A stretch of 42,505 nt of DNA from MGML01 sp964493985 (lineage in GTDB: Bacteria > Chloroflexota > Dehalococcoidia > Dehalococcoidales > UBA2162). The position numbers and the translations under genes were made by a program. Under the pieces are notes generated by a model. It had not been told where the DNA came from, did not search any database, and saw nothing but the letters and a program-made list of their open reading frames with translations. Positions within the stretch are counted from its first letter, which is position 1. Each line of letters begins with the position of its first letter. Shown here in pieces: positions 1-9,216 of this stretch. Where the stretch lies: contig CAZBQL010000016.1 of the NCBI GenBank assembly GCA_964493985.1, positions 1 to 42,505 of the forward strand. Direction: 5' to 3'.

Positions 1-55
1 GAGCACCCGGTTCACATCCGGGAGGTCACTGGTTCGAGTCCAGTACTGCCCACCA
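1..55 (+). tRNA. tRNA-Val (anticodon CAC), 5' part cut by the window edge
   Basis: The window opens inside a tRNA, at the 3' strand of the D stem. The anticodon stem CCCGG/CCGGG encloses the 7-nt loop TTCACAT, giving anticodon CAC (valine, GUG codons). The T arm ACTGG-TTCGAGT-CCAGT is canonical. The acceptor strand ACTGCCC is followed by discriminator A and an encoded CCA at 53-55. The 5' acceptor strand and most of the D arm lie outside the window, so the isotype rests on the anticodon alone. Confidence 0.9.
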
Positions 56-375
56 CTTTACTCTCCTACCACAACTTGATTCACAATTTCCCTGACCATA
101 ATAGTCCTGAACTCTCGATTATACGTTTATTCGTTTGCTGAAAGCAGGTTATTCAAGAGCCTGGAAATACTAACTTTTTCACTTTAGGAAATTGCCGACA
201 GTAACTTCGTATTCTATGAAAAAATTGACTCTGGCAGATTAATATTTTTATCGGCATATTACATATTTTCTTTGTTATATTTGACGTAAAATAACTTTCA
301 AGCTATTATACCTTGTTACTCTATGTATATTTTGTATATTATGGAATTCGAATTAATGAAAGCTGAGAATAAAAG
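56..375. other. AT-rich intergenic region
   Basis: About 320 bases between the tRNA and the acyltransferase gene, very AT-rich. I see no open frame, strong hairpin or convincing promoter hexamer pair. It presumably carries the promoter of the acyltransferase gene. Confidence 0.4.
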
Positions 376-1662
376 GTGTTTTTATCTTTTTTAGCGAAGA
401 CAGCAGGTTATCTGTTCAGCAGCTGGCTTGCAGTAACATTTTATGTACTTTTTTACACTCTTTATGATATCAGGTTAGAAGGAATAAATAACTTTACGGC
501 TTCTGAGGCAACACTCATAACAATCAATCATAAACGTGATCTAGATGTTCCCATTATGGCTTCAACTCTACACGTTCGAAAAACACTTTTCAGTAATAAG
601 CACCGTATGCATTTCATCGCCAGGGAAGATATTCTTCAATCCGGGTTCTTAACGGCTCACTTCCCGATCTTCGGATTTGCAGGTCCTGTAATTCATCGCA
701 TTAATCTGAAACCGATAATGATTATTTTAAGGGCTCATCCGATAAGTCACCTTATACGTCAAAGAATTGGCCCACTTATCAGGGAACTCCAGCTTAGAAG
801 TCCAACGGTATTTATTGAAGAAGTCTTTACCAGTAAAGGGCTTTCCACTTTAAAAACACTGCTGGATGGTCAGCGCACCTATGATATAGAACACACGACC
901 GTAAACGGTTTTCTGGGTTATAAGTTTAGAAGGCTCCACCAGCAACCGATAGATATACGGTCTTTTAAGACCGAATACGCCAGGAGTCTGAGAGAACGGA
1001 CGTTGAAAAAGGTCAGGGAACAGATTCGTGATATCGTCCAGATACTGGATGACGGTAACATTTGTATGCTGGCTCCTGAGGGCCAAATATCCACAGACGG
1101 GCGTTTCTGGCCGGTAAAAAGCGGCTTGTTCCGACTCGTTTCGATGACGACCGGTAATATTAAAATACTTCCGGTCAATACTACTTATGATTTTATGACC
1201 GACGGACGAAGGTGTATTTATGTCAGTATCGGTAATGAACTAACTGATATAAAAGGCTTAAAAAAGGTTGAACTTGAAGAGCTGGTACAGGAGAAAATTG
1301 TTACGCTGGGTATTGTCACTATCAGCCAACTGGGGAGTGAATTTTTACTGAATACGCTGGGCAACAATTTAGCACGTTTTGATGAGCAAGAATTTGTTGA
1401 AGCAATATCCTGCCGGGTCGAAGAAATTAAACTTCTTAATATTAATCTGGACAAAAGACTCTATTCAATAGATTCTATAAAGAAACGTATCAGAAGCTTT
1501 TTAAGATATTGCATGAATAAAGGGATTTTGGAAAAAGAAAGTGATGGACGGTTCGTAATTAATATGCATCAAACAAATAGTCTGACTTCCATTGATTTAA
1601 ACGAATATCCTGTACAGCACAGTGATAATGAGTTGAAAAGTATACTCGAATTTTACAAATAA
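376..1662 (+). CDS. PlsC-like 1-acylglycerol-phosphate acyltransferase family protein
   Basis: A 428-residue protein of the LPLAT/PlsC superfamily, membrane enzymes that move an acyl group onto a phospholipid precursor or other hydroxyl acceptor. An N-terminal hydrophobic segment (about residues 5-30) precedes the HX4D catalytic motif (NHKRDLD, about residues 51-57). Later come the EGxxS-type acceptor motif (APEGQIST, about 235) and the LPVNTTYDF block. The C-terminal ~100 residues are an extension beyond the usual 230-260-residue PlsC fold; they look helical and winged-helix-like. The start is GTG with only a weak A/G-rich site upstream, so it is not certain; the two nearby ATGs are out of frame. 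The substrate cannot be told from sequence. Confidence 0.72.
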   Translation: MFLSFLAKTAGYLFSSWLAVTFYVLFYTLYDIRLEGINNFTASEATLITINHKRDLDVPIMASTLHVRKTLFSNKHRMHFIAREDILQSGFLTAHFPIFGFAGPVIHRINLKPIMIILRAHPISHLIRQRIGPLIRELQLRSPTVFIEEVFTSKGLSTLKTLLDGQRTYDIEHTTVNGFLGYKFRRLHQQPIDIRSFKTEYARSLRERTLKKVREQIRDIVQILDDGNICMLAPEGQISTDGRFWPVKSGLFRLVSMTTGNIKILPVNTTYDFMTDGRRCIYVSIGNELTDIKGLKKVELEELVQEKIVTLGIVTISQLGSEFLLNTLGNNLARFDEQEFVEAISCRVEEIKLLNINLDKRLYSIDSIKKRIRSFLRYCMNKGILEKESDGRFVINMHQTNSLTSIDLNEYPVQHSDNELKSILEFYK

Positions 1663-1737
1663 AAAATTACCCTAATACGTTTGGTACGATACCGACAGTT
1701 TATCATGATATGTTTGATAAATAGTAATAACTAAAAA

Positions 1738-2127
1738 ATGGCAATTAGTACAGGTATACGGCGTCTTAGTAGGAGTGACTGCGTAAAAATCTCCCTGTTC
1801 GGACTTGCCGCCAACGCCCTCTGGCAGTGTCTGCACATTATCATCATCCCATTGCTGGTACTCGATTTTGTTGGAGAATCACAGAAGAATACTTATCTGG
1901 GGATACTCACATTTTGTGGTCTTTTCCTGGCAATGGTATCTCAACCGATTGCCGGTGCCTTTAGTGACCGTCATAATCTGAAATGGGGTAAGCGACGGCC
2001 TTATATTCTATCGGGAGGACTTATCGCATTCATCGTGTTATCAGGTTTCGGACTGCTGGCAACTGTCCTTGGTATCGCGTTAATACTCACAATGATAATG
2101 GTTAAAGAAAGATCTGCACAATATTAA
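1738..2127 (+). pseudogene. MFS sugar/cation symporter remnant, internally deleted
   Basis: A 129-residue frame. Its first ~100 residues look like the start of a GPH/SUT-like major facilitator: two membrane segments, then the cytoplasmic loop GAFSDRHNLKWGKRRPYI typical of the loop between helices 2 and 3. After one more hydrophobic stretch it ends with a short basic tail (VKERSAQY) like the C-terminus of a full MFS protein. A functional MFS protein has about 12 helices and over 400 residues; here only about 4 remain. The frame is open and ends in TAA, so the simplest reading is a large in-frame internal deletion, not a frameshift. A short protein could still be made but should not transport. 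Confidence 0.6.
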
Positions 2128-2475
2128 TCATTCTGTACCATAATCAATGTATACTGACTTCACCTGCCTCATTTTCTTCAACCCCCATTGTTTGTACTCC
2201 TTTAGTTATCATAGTTTTACGGCTGCTGTTAGTACATCAGCTTCACTCATAATCCGGCTATCATGACTAAACATCCCAACGAAAGTACGATATCATTGTC
2301 TTACACCAGTCTATAGTAACCAGGTGAAGTAATTGACTTTTCCATACTACTGTGTTAATACTGTGTTATCCTTCGATATGTCTGTACAATCATGTTCAAC
2401 CAAGACTATAACAGCTATGGGTGGCCTTAAGTAAACGAGTTATGCCCGGAAAATAGTCGCTTCAGTGTAAGAAGA
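2128..2475. other. Intergenic region with no recognisable feature
   Basis: About 350 bases between the MFS remnant and the ThiF-like gene. No frame of useful length, no clear hairpin, and I could not recognise the missing middle of the MFS gene here. It should hold the promoter of the ThiF-GH3-kinase set. Confidence 0.4.
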
Positions 2476-3255
2476 ATGACAGAAGTAACAAGTAAGTACC
2501 AGGAACTTATAAGCAGAAACTGGGGATTTATATCCCCGGATCTCCAGTCAAGAATGAGAGAAACCAGCATTTTACTCGCAGGTTGCGGACTGGGCAGCAA
2601 CATTGCGCTGCTGGCAGCAAGAACGGGGTTCTCCAAATTCATTCTCGCCGATGGTGATTCTGTAGAAATAAATAACTTAAACCGTCAAACTTTCCTTTCC
2701 AGTCATATAGGCAGGAATAAGGCTGAAGCAACTGCAGAATTGATCAAAGGGATTAATTCTGAAGCAGAAATCAATATACTCCCTGAATTTATATCAGAAA
2801 ACAATACTCTGGAGTTGGTGGGTAAGGCTGATTTCATTATTAACACTGTAGATCCGGGCCCTGTACTCTTTAAATTGAATTCAGAAGCGCAAATACAGAA
2901 TAAAGTAGTCTTATTTCCGTTGAATATCGGTTTCGGCGGACTGGCTTTTGTATTTACAAACAGGTCTTCCTCTTTGGAAGAAATGATAGGTGATAACGTT
3001 CCCGTTCACGAAGTTTTTTTTAGCATTATCAAAAATACCATAAAAAATATTCCCTACCTTTCCTTTTACGTCGGCGACCTGTCTAAATCGATCGATGATA
3101 TTTTATCCGGAAAGTTACCCGGTCCCCAACTCGGAATTGCGGCTGGCATAAACTCAGCGCTTATAGTTACCGCTATGATAAAAATACTTCATGGCGAAGA
3201 ACTAACACTTGCCCCTGAACCTATAGCTTATGATGCCTGGTTCAGTAATCAATAG
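2476..3255 (+). CDS. ThiF/MoeB/E1-like adenylyltransferase
   Basis: A 259-residue single-domain member of the ThiF/HesA/E1 superfamily, which adenylates a carboxyl group (usually the C-terminus of a ubiquitin-like carrier or a peptide). The Rossmann nucleotide-binding loop GCGLGSN is at about residues 36-42. The acidic DGDSVEINNLNRQ segment, with the conserved N-x-x-R that contacts ATP, is at about 59-71. It lacks the CxxC...CxxC zinc tetrad of MoeB/ThiF and any rhodanese tail, and I see no obvious catalytic-cysteine domain. The next gene begins 19 bases after its stop, so they are likely co-transcribed. No ubiquitin-like carrier gene is visible nearby, so its partner is unknown. Confidence 0.75.
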   Translation: MTEVTSKYQELISRNWGFISPDLQSRMRETSILLAGCGLGSNIALLAARTGFSKFILADGDSVEINNLNRQTFLSSHIGRNKAEATAELIKGINSEAEINILPEFISENNTLELVGKADFIINTVDPGPVLFKLNSEAQIQNKVVLFPLNIGFGGLAFVFTNRSSSLEEMIGDNVPVHEVFFSIIKNTIKNIPYLSFYVGDLSKSIDDILSGKLPGPQLGIAAGINSALIVTAMIKILHGEELTLAPEPIAYDAWFSNQ

Positions 3256-3274
3256 GGTTAAAGGAGAAACCCCC

Positions 3275-4873
3275 ATGATTAAAAGAGAGCCAATTTTTCA
3301 TAGTGGAAATCCGGAAAGAATATGGGAAAAGTTTTGCGGATTTCTTGACCTGTCTCTGTCCGAATTTATGGAGATACAGAAAGGGTTATTGATGGAGCAA
3401 ATTGACCTGGTATGGGATAGCCCCCTGGGCAAGGTAATTATGAATGAGAAGAAGCCAAAAAACCTGGAAGAATTCCGCAGTTTTGTTCCTTTAACCACTT
3501 ATGATGATTATGCTGGCTATATTGGCGATTGTCAAGAAGATGCTCTGGCCATAAAACCTGAGCTGTGGGCACACACTTCAGGCAGAGGTGGCCAATTCAA
3601 ATGGATACCATATAGTATGCAGGCTCTGGAAAAACTGGGCGATGCTGCCCTATCCGAACTGATACTGGCAGCCACCGATTATAAAGGAGAGGTGAACATC
3701 AGGGAAGGGAGCTACTTTCTTTCGGTTCTTGCTCCTCGTCCCTACATTTCAGGAGTTACCTCATTAGCTTTTTTCGAACGATTCGGTCTTAAATTGTTGC
3801 CACCTCAGGATGTTGCAGAGAAATTGGATTACCGACGTCGGATCGAGGTGGGATTTGAAATGGCATTACGTCATGACGTAGATGTTATCGGTGCACTGGG
3901 CACAGTGCTGGTCCAGATGGGGCAGCGAATTACCGAGCAATCCCAAGGCATGAAATTCTCTTGGTCTTTACTGCATCCTGTAGTGCTCTCTCGTCTTATC
4001 AGGGCTTGGTTCTCCAGCAAGATACAGCGCCGGGCTATGCTACCTTGCGACCTGTGGCCGGCAAAAGGGCTGGCCTGTGGCGGCACCGATGCCAGTATCT
4101 ATAAGAAGACCTTGGAATACTACTGGGGTAAGACGCCACACGAAATCTATGGCGCTACAGAAGCGTTAGGGGTACTGGCTATGCAGAGTTGGGCAAAGAA
4201 GGGAGTTACTTTCTACCCCTTCCTGAACTTTCTCGAATTTATTCCTGAAGAAGAAAGACTAAAGAGTCAGAAGGACAAAGACTATCAGCCAGCTACCGTG
4301 CTTCTGGATGAAGTAAAAACCGGTGAGATTTATGAGCTGGTCATTACTAACTTCTACGGGTTACCCTTTCTCCGATACCGGCTAAGCGACCTGATTAAAG
4401 TTATCTCCCTTGAAGAGGTAGAGACTGGAATCAAACTACCGCAGTTTATCTTTCATGCTCGAGCAGATGATCTTATCGATCTTTATAGTATCGTCAGACT
4501 GGATGAAAATACACTATGGCAGGCAATTACCGACACTCAAATCAGTTATTCCGACTGGTCAGCGCGCAAGGAATATGAGAATAATTGGCCGATTCTTCGT
4601 CTCTATATCGAACTCAAGGAAGAAGTAGAATCAGAGATTGTTGCCACTCGACTCAACGAGCGCCTTCAGACTTTAAGTGCTTTCTACAAAGAAGCCGTGG
4701 AAGAAGCTCAGACCAACCCGGTGAGGGTAACCCCCCTCCCTGCAGGTAGTTTTAGCCGTTACTATGAGATGAAGCAAAAAGCCGGAGCGGACCTGGCCCA
4801 TCTGAAGCCAAGTCATATGAATGCCCCGGATAGTGCTATTCAAGACCTTCTCCGAGTGAGTAAACAGATATAG
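3275..4873 (+). CDS. GH3-family acyl-adenylate/amide-forming enzyme
   Basis: 532 residues, similar to the GH3 family of the ANL superfamily. Plant members adenylate carboxylic acids and conjugate them to amino acids; bacterial members are mostly uncharacterised. Visible signatures are the early phosphate-loop-like HTSGRGGQFKWIP (about residues 100-112), the central EIYGATEALGVLA block (about 290-302) and the FYGLPFLRYRLSDLIKV segment (about 365-380) that holds the adenylate-binding D and R. I chose the ATG at 3275 because AAAGGAG lies 8 bases ahead; an upstream ATG at 3230 overlaps the ThiF gene and lacks such a site. Sitting between a ThiF-type enzyme and a histidine kinase, it suggests a two-enzyme acid-activation module. 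Confidence 0.75.
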   Translation: MIKREPIFHSGNPERIWEKFCGFLDLSLSEFMEIQKGLLMEQIDLVWDSPLGKVIMNEKKPKNLEEFRSFVPLTTYDDYAGYIGDCQEDALAIKPELWAHTSGRGGQFKWIPYSMQALEKLGDAALSELILAATDYKGEVNIREGSYFLSVLAPRPYISGVTSLAFFERFGLKLLPPQDVAEKLDYRRRIEVGFEMALRHDVDVIGALGTVLVQMGQRITEQSQGMKFSWSLLHPVVLSRLIRAWFSSKIQRRAMLPCDLWPAKGLACGGTDASIYKKTLEYYWGKTPHEIYGATEALGVLAMQSWAKKGVTFYPFLNFLEFIPEEERLKSQKDKDYQPATVLLDEVKTGEIYELVITNFYGLPFLRYRLSDLIKVISLEEVETGIKLPQFIFHARADDLIDLYSIVRLDENTLWQAITDTQISYSDWSARKEYENNWPILRLYIELKEEVESEIVATRLNERLQTLSAFYKEAVEEAQTNPVRVTPLPAGSFSRYYEMKQKAGADLAHLKPSHMNAPDSAIQDLLRVSKQI

Positions 4874-4888
4874 TAGTGGAGTGAAAAA

Positions 4889-7012
4889 GTGAGTACTTTT
4901 CTTCTCGCAGTTCCGCTTATCGCCTTCGTGATGTCTCTCGCGTTGGCAATTCTGGTAATACTGAGGAATCACCGGAGTAGTGTATATCGCCTGTTTTTCC
5001 TGTTTCTCATAGGTATGGCTCTCTGGGGATTTATCACATTCGAATTGCGTATAAGCCCTAACCAGCATAATGCCCTCACCTGGGACAGATTCCTCATGCC
5101 TGTGGTTGTTTTCAGCAGTGTTACATTCCTGCATTTTTCTTACCTCCATACCAGGGTCCGGCCACGAAAATGGGCCCTACCGGTAATATACTCCGTCCTT
5201 GTCCTGATTATTGCCCTTTCGCCGACTAACCTGACGATAAAGAGTATCGGCATCGACCAATATGGCTACTATCCGATCGCTGGCCCCCTGTTTTATCTTG
5301 ATGCCTTATTATCCTATTTCTTCTTTATTCTCGGATTGGTGAACTTCTCGAAAGGTTATCGGGCATCTACGCTACATAGTGAAAAGAATTCTTACCTCTA
5401 TGTCATTGCCGGAGTGTACAGCTTTTTGGCGATGGGGGTAGTCGACCTGTTCTCCATCTTCAGTTCATCCATTCCGCCGGTAGCTCTTGTTGGCAATATT
5501 ATTTTCTGTACTTTGGCTACCATCGCTTTACTGAAATATCGGCTCCTGGATATGAAAATAGTCCTTAAGAAAGGGATGGCTTATTTCATGGTGAGTACTA
5601 TGCTGGCTATTCCTTATGTCAGTAGCGTATTCTTATTATACTGGGTGTTTAAGCAAACACTACCCATATGGGCTTACTTCGCTGTTTTACTGCTCCTTGC
5701 CTTCACAGTCCATCCATTATGGGTAAGGATTCAATATATAGTTGACAGGTGGTTCTATCGTAACAGATATGACTACCTTAAAACGCTTCAGGATTACAGC
5801 CAAGAGACTCATAATATCAGCGATCTGAAACAGTTGAGTTCTTCATTTGTAAAACTAATTGTTCGGGCATTACGAGCGACAAATGCCCATCTGTTATTAT
5901 CGGTAAGTACCGGAGAATTCAATGTAATAGCATCCACCGGTGAAAACACATTGGTGTTTAGTCTAGACGGTGATAGTTCATTGTTACAATGGTTACGAGT
6001 TAATCAACGCATATTATATCAGCAGGATTTGGATACTATTCCCATCCTGCAATCTTTAACGACTAAGCAAAGAGACATATTCGATACAATTAATGCAAAA
6101 CTCTTCGTTCCAGTTATAACCAAAGAAAAGGAACTGGTTGGTATACTCATTATAGGTGAAAACCTATCTCAGCAACTCTACTCTACTGAAGATGAACGTT
6201 TGGTCCTTTTTGTGGTCGATCACATGGCGACAGAATTAGAAAATGCTCTTCTTTATGAAACGGAGCGAGAGTTAATAAAAGAACTGGAAAAACAGGATAC
6301 ACTCAAAACGGAGTTTTTACATAGTATTGCTCATGAACTGAAGACTCCTCTTACAGCTATCTTATCTTCTTCGGAATTATTGGATGATGAATTAGTGTCA
6401 AGTGGCAATACGGAGATAAAGTCACGGTTGATAAACAATATAATGCAGGGTAGTACCCTGGTAAACAGGAGAGTATCTGAATTACTCGATATAGCCAGAA
6501 TGGAACAGTTCGGGAACGATGATATGAAACTCAATATTGAGATAATTGAGATTAGTGAATTTATCACTCAATGTGTTGAACGAGTTAAAATCATGTTTGA
6601 TATCAGCGAACAACGATTAAAGATGGAGGTCTCAAATACGCTGCCTGAAATACGTGGTGACAGCGAGAAGCTGGAACAAGTGGTATTTAATCTTCTATCG
6701 AACGCTAATAAATATTCACCGCAAGACAGCGAAATTGTTATTAAAGCTATTTGTAATAAAAAAGCAATAGTGATTGAAGTAGAGGATGAAGCACCGTTGG
6801 TTACCGATGAAGAGAAGGATAAAATATTTAAACCATATTATCGCGGAGAAGATGCAGAAAAAAGAAGGCAACATCCGGGTTTAGGACTCGGACTCGCTAT
6901 CTCAAAGAGGATCATCGATTCGCATAACGGAGAAATGTGGGTACGTAACAAATCAAATGGAAATATTTTTGGCTTTTCTTTACCTGTTTCGGATGTCGAT
7001 GACTTACCTTAG
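4889..7012 (+). CDS. Membrane sensor histidine kinase with 7TM sensor and GAF domain
   Basis: 707 residues. The N-terminal ~270 residues hold about seven to eight hydrophobic segments, resembling the 7TM sensor of some histidine kinases. A GAF-like domain follows (about 305-455), then HisKA with phospho-acceptor His482 in the motif IAHELKTPL, and a HATPase_c domain. The N box (FNLLSNANKY, about 605) and the late glycine box GLGLGLAISKRI (about 665) are intact, but the G1 box reads DEAPL where DxGxG is expected, which may weaken ATP binding. The start is GTG, 15 bases after the GH3 stop, with GGAG just upstream. No response regulator is adjacent on this strand. Confidence 0.82.
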   Translation: MSTFLLAVPLIAFVMSLALAILVILRNHRSSVYRLFFLFLIGMALWGFITFELRISPNQHNALTWDRFLMPVVVFSSVTFLHFSYLHTRVRPRKWALPVIYSVLVLIIALSPTNLTIKSIGIDQYGYYPIAGPLFYLDALLSYFFFILGLVNFSKGYRASTLHSEKNSYLYVIAGVYSFLAMGVVDLFSIFSSSIPPVALVGNIIFCTLATIALLKYRLLDMKIVLKKGMAYFMVSTMLAIPYVSSVFLLYWVFKQTLPIWAYFAVLLLLAFTVHPLWVRIQYIVDRWFYRNRYDYLKTLQDYSQETHNISDLKQLSSSFVKLIVRALRATNAHLLLSVSTGEFNVIASTGENTLVFSLDGDSSLLQWLRVNQRILYQQDLDTIPILQSLTTKQRDIFDTINAKLFVPVITKEKELVGILIIGENLSQQLYSTEDERLVLFVVDHMATELENALLYETERELIKELEKQDTLKTEFLHSIAHELKTPLTAILSSSELLDDELVSSGNTEIKSRLINNIMQGSTLVNRRVSELLDIARMEQFGNDDMKLNIEIIEISEFITQCVERVKIMFDISEQRLKMEVSNTLPEIRGDSEKLEQVVFNLLSNANKYSPQDSEIVIKAICNKKAIVIEVEDEAPLVTDEEKDKIFKPYYRGEDAEKRRQHPGLGLGLAISKRIIDSHNGEMWVRNKSNGNIFGFSLPVSDVDDLP

Positions 7013-7116
7013 ATATATTGTTTAATACCATGCAATTGCAGGTACTCACACGTCACACATTTCTCGGGAGTATCCAGTCTCTCTCGATTCAAAATAAACT
7101 CAGATTATCACTTATC

Positions 7117-7854
7117 TCAGGTAATCCACCTTCGCCTGATATTTCGAAGGCTTAGCAGGAAGAGTCCAAGGCAGAATACCGCGAGAATTGAGAAGCTGAG
7201 AGCATAATGCATAATATGAGCACCGTTTACCGCCCCATGAAGAATATCAACCCCGTACGTCACAGGAAATATAAAGGAAAGCGGTCGTAAGAAGACCGGA
7301 AGCGACATAACAGGGAAGAATAAACCACAGAGAAAAATCATCGGGAAGCGGAAGAAATTTGAAAATGTCTGGGCCTCAAATACTTCACTCACGGACACAG
7401 CCACAAAAAGTCCAAGGAATGTCGATGCGATACCGACCAGAATAATAGCCGGTACCACCAGGTACCAGAGTACTCCTGATAAGTCTGCCAGGAAAGCGGC
7501 TATTATCACCGGAATAAAGGCATTCACAATGCCAAAAACGATAGCTCCGGATGTTTTCGCCAACATCAACGTTTCCAGTGATATAGGGGCCAGCAACAGT
7601 CTTTCGAATGACCTGCTTCTCCTTTCGAAGGTAATTGTTACCGATAGCATTGATGTTGTACCGAACAGAATCGATATAGTCATAACTCCCGGTAAAAGGT
7701 CCGGGATACTATCGAAGCCGCTTCCCGACCTTATAAAAAACATACCCGTCCAGGCTAGAGGAAATATAATCCCCCAGCTGATATTAGGCGGCTTGAGATA
7801 ATAGGCCCGCATGTCCTTGGCAAGAATACTCCAGAAAGCGATCCATCGTTTCAT
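7117..7854 (-). CDS. ABC-2 type transporter permease
   Basis: 245 residues with about six hydrophobic segments. It has the ABC-2 pattern, including the conserved FERRSRSFERLLLAPIS stretch between the second and third helices and a late FPVTYGVDILHG motif as in drug/lipid exporter permeases (DrrB-like). The start overlaps the end of the ATPase gene by four bases, so it is translationally coupled. It ends in TGA. With the ATPase it forms an exporter whose substrate is unknown; the ArsR-type regulator upstream suggests it is induced by a metal or other small effector. Confidence 0.88.
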   Translation of the reverse strand: MKRWIAFWSILAKDMRAYYLKPPNISWGIIFPLAWTGMFFIRSGSGFDSIPDLLPGVMTISILFGTTSMLSVTITFERRSRSFERLLLAPISLETLMLAKTSGAIVFGIVNAFIPVIIAAFLADLSGVLWYLVVPAIILVGIASTFLGLFVAVSVSEVFEAQTFSNFFRFPMIFLCGLFFPVMSLPVFLRPLSFIFPVTYGVDILHGAVNGAHIMHYALSFSILAVFCLGLFLLSLRNIRRRWIT

Positions 7855-8843
7855 TGATTTCTACCGCCTCCTGCTCCTTCTTTATCTTTCTGCATCAAGC
7901 CTGCTTCAATGCCGGTAATTTGTACAAACACATCCTCGAGGGACGGTCGATAACTACGGGCTTCGGTTACCTGTATTCCACGCTCATCCAGGAACCTTGC
8001 AAGAGGACTGACACCAATCGTCTCATCCGATTCGACCCTGATTTGTCCGGAGGAAGCAGAGTAAAACAGGTATGCAGGGAAAGCCGGGGCCATTTCTTGG
8101 ATAAGATTATCTCTACCGCCGGAGATAGAAAGAATCAAGACACTTTTCCCTTTCACCGGCTTCAGCAAATCTGCGGTGCGATCAGTCCGAACAATCTTTC
8201 CGTTTACTATAAATGCGATACGCTCGCATAGACGCTCGGCTTCTTCGATATAGTGAGTTGTAAGGAAAACGGTCGTTCCCTGGCGATGAAGATCAGCTAT
8301 TATCTGCCTGACCTGCCGGGCGCTGGCAACATCAATCCCTGTTGTCGGTTCATCGAGGAATAGAATAGGCGGCTGGTGTATGATACCGGCTGCGAAGGTC
8401 AGTTTTCGTTTCATTCCCTTGGAATACCCGGAAAATTTACGGTCGGCAGCTTCTTTAAGTCCGAAAGTCTCGAGAAGCCGCTGCGCTCTTTTCTTCCGTT
8501 CGTCTTTGCGTATCCCGTAAAGTGCTGCGCAAAAGCAAAGATTATCGAAACCGGTCAATTCAGGGTAGAGATTGCTCTCGTCAGGTACCACTCCTATCAG
8601 GTGCTGGGCTGCTTTCGTGTTGCGTGTGCAATCTATTCCACCTATATTTATTTTACCTGCGTTAAGCCGTGCCAGACCCGTCAGCATATTTATTGTCGTC
8701 GTCTTTCCGGCACCATTAGGTCCGAGGAACCCGAACAACTCACCGTTATTTATCCTGAAACCAATGTCGTTTACAGCAACTACTTCACCATACCGTTTGG
8801 TGAGGTTTGATACTTCTATAGCTGGTCGGTTATCTGATTCCAT
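7851..8843 (-). CDS. ABC transporter ATP-binding protein (DrrA/CcmA-like)
   Basis: About 330 residues from the ATG at 8843. Walker A GPNGAGKTT (about 40-48), signature FSGYSKGMKRKL (about 135-146), Walker B ILFLDEPTTGID (about 159-170) and the H-loop histidine in TTHYIEEAE are all present. The C-terminal ~80 residues form the accessory domain usual in drug-exporter ATPases. A longer frame extends upstream to 8966 inside the regulator gene. I chose 8843 because the protein then begins directly before the AIEVSNLTKRYG strand and a purine-rich GAAGAAGAAG precedes it. It overlaps the regulator's end by 14 bases. Confidence 0.9.
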   Translation of the reverse strand: MESDNRPAIEVSNLTKRYGEVVAVNDIGFRINNGELFGFLGPNGAGKTTTINMLTGLARLNAGKINIGGIDCTRNTKAAQHLIGVVPDESNLYPELTGFDNLCFCAALYGIRKDERKKRAQRLLETFGLKEAADRKFSGYSKGMKRKLTFAAGIIHQPPILFLDEPTTGIDVASARQVRQIIADLHRQGTTVFLTTHYIEEAERLCERIAFIVNGKIVRTDRTADLLKPVKGKSVLILSISGGRDNLIQEMAPAFPAYLFYSASSGQIRVESDETIGVSPLARFLDERGIQVTEARSYRPSLEDVFVQITGIEAGLMQKDKEGAGGGRNQ

Positions 8844-9177
8844 TTTCTTCTTCTTTCGGACTATCTCCATCGCTTGTTCGCTCTTCAAATTGCAGCACCC
8901 TGGATATTCGCTGTTGAGCTTGATTGAGTGCCTCCTGGTTGATGAAATAGTGAATGCGATAGCCACGCCTTTCGCCCTTGACCAGCCCTGCCGATTTAAG
9001 TACTCTAAGGTGCTGAGAGACTGCAGACTGTGTTACTCCCAGCCGGCAGGCCAATGCATTCACGCAAAGAGCGTTTGATTCCCGCTGCCGGGTAAGTAGT
9101 TTCAGTAGCTTTAATCTGGTTGGGTCGGCCAGAACACCAAACAATGCTGCCTGTTCATCAACATTTATATAATCCAT
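8830..9177 (-). CDS. ArsR-family winged-helix transcriptional regulator
   Basis: About 115 residues. The ADPTRLKLLKLL helix and the recognition region LGVTQSAVSQHLRVLKSAGLV are characteristic of ArsR/SmtB repressors. No ELCVCDL metal site is present: the corresponding stretch reads NALCVNALACRL and has two cysteines six residues apart, so metal sensing is possible but unproven. Start choice: ATG at 9177 has GGGGA upstream and places the family's usual first helix near the N-terminus. A TTG at 9216, abutting the stop of the upstream gene, is an alternative that would couple translation. It probably controls its own four-gene operon. Confidence 0.85.
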   Translation of the reverse strand: MDYINVDEQAALFGVLADPTRLKLLKLLTRQRESNALCVNALACRLGVTQSAVSQHLRVLKSAGLVKGERRGYRIHYFINQEALNQAQQRISRVLQFEERTSDGDSPKEEENGIR

Positions 9178-9216
9178 CGTTATAGTCCCCGGTAAAATGT
9201 TACCATCACCAGGCAA

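Noticed and set aside
4673..5149. 158-residue minus-strand frame across the GH3-kinase junction
   Set aside because: Opposes two supported genes, and its composition looks random.
8844..8966. 41-codon N-terminal extension of the ABC ATPase
   Set aside because: Reads out of frame through the regulator gene and has no homology to ABC proteins.
7854..9078. Long plus-strand frames opposite the ABC ATPase
   Set aside because: They are shadows of a gene with all ABC motifs on the minus strand and show no recognisable domain.
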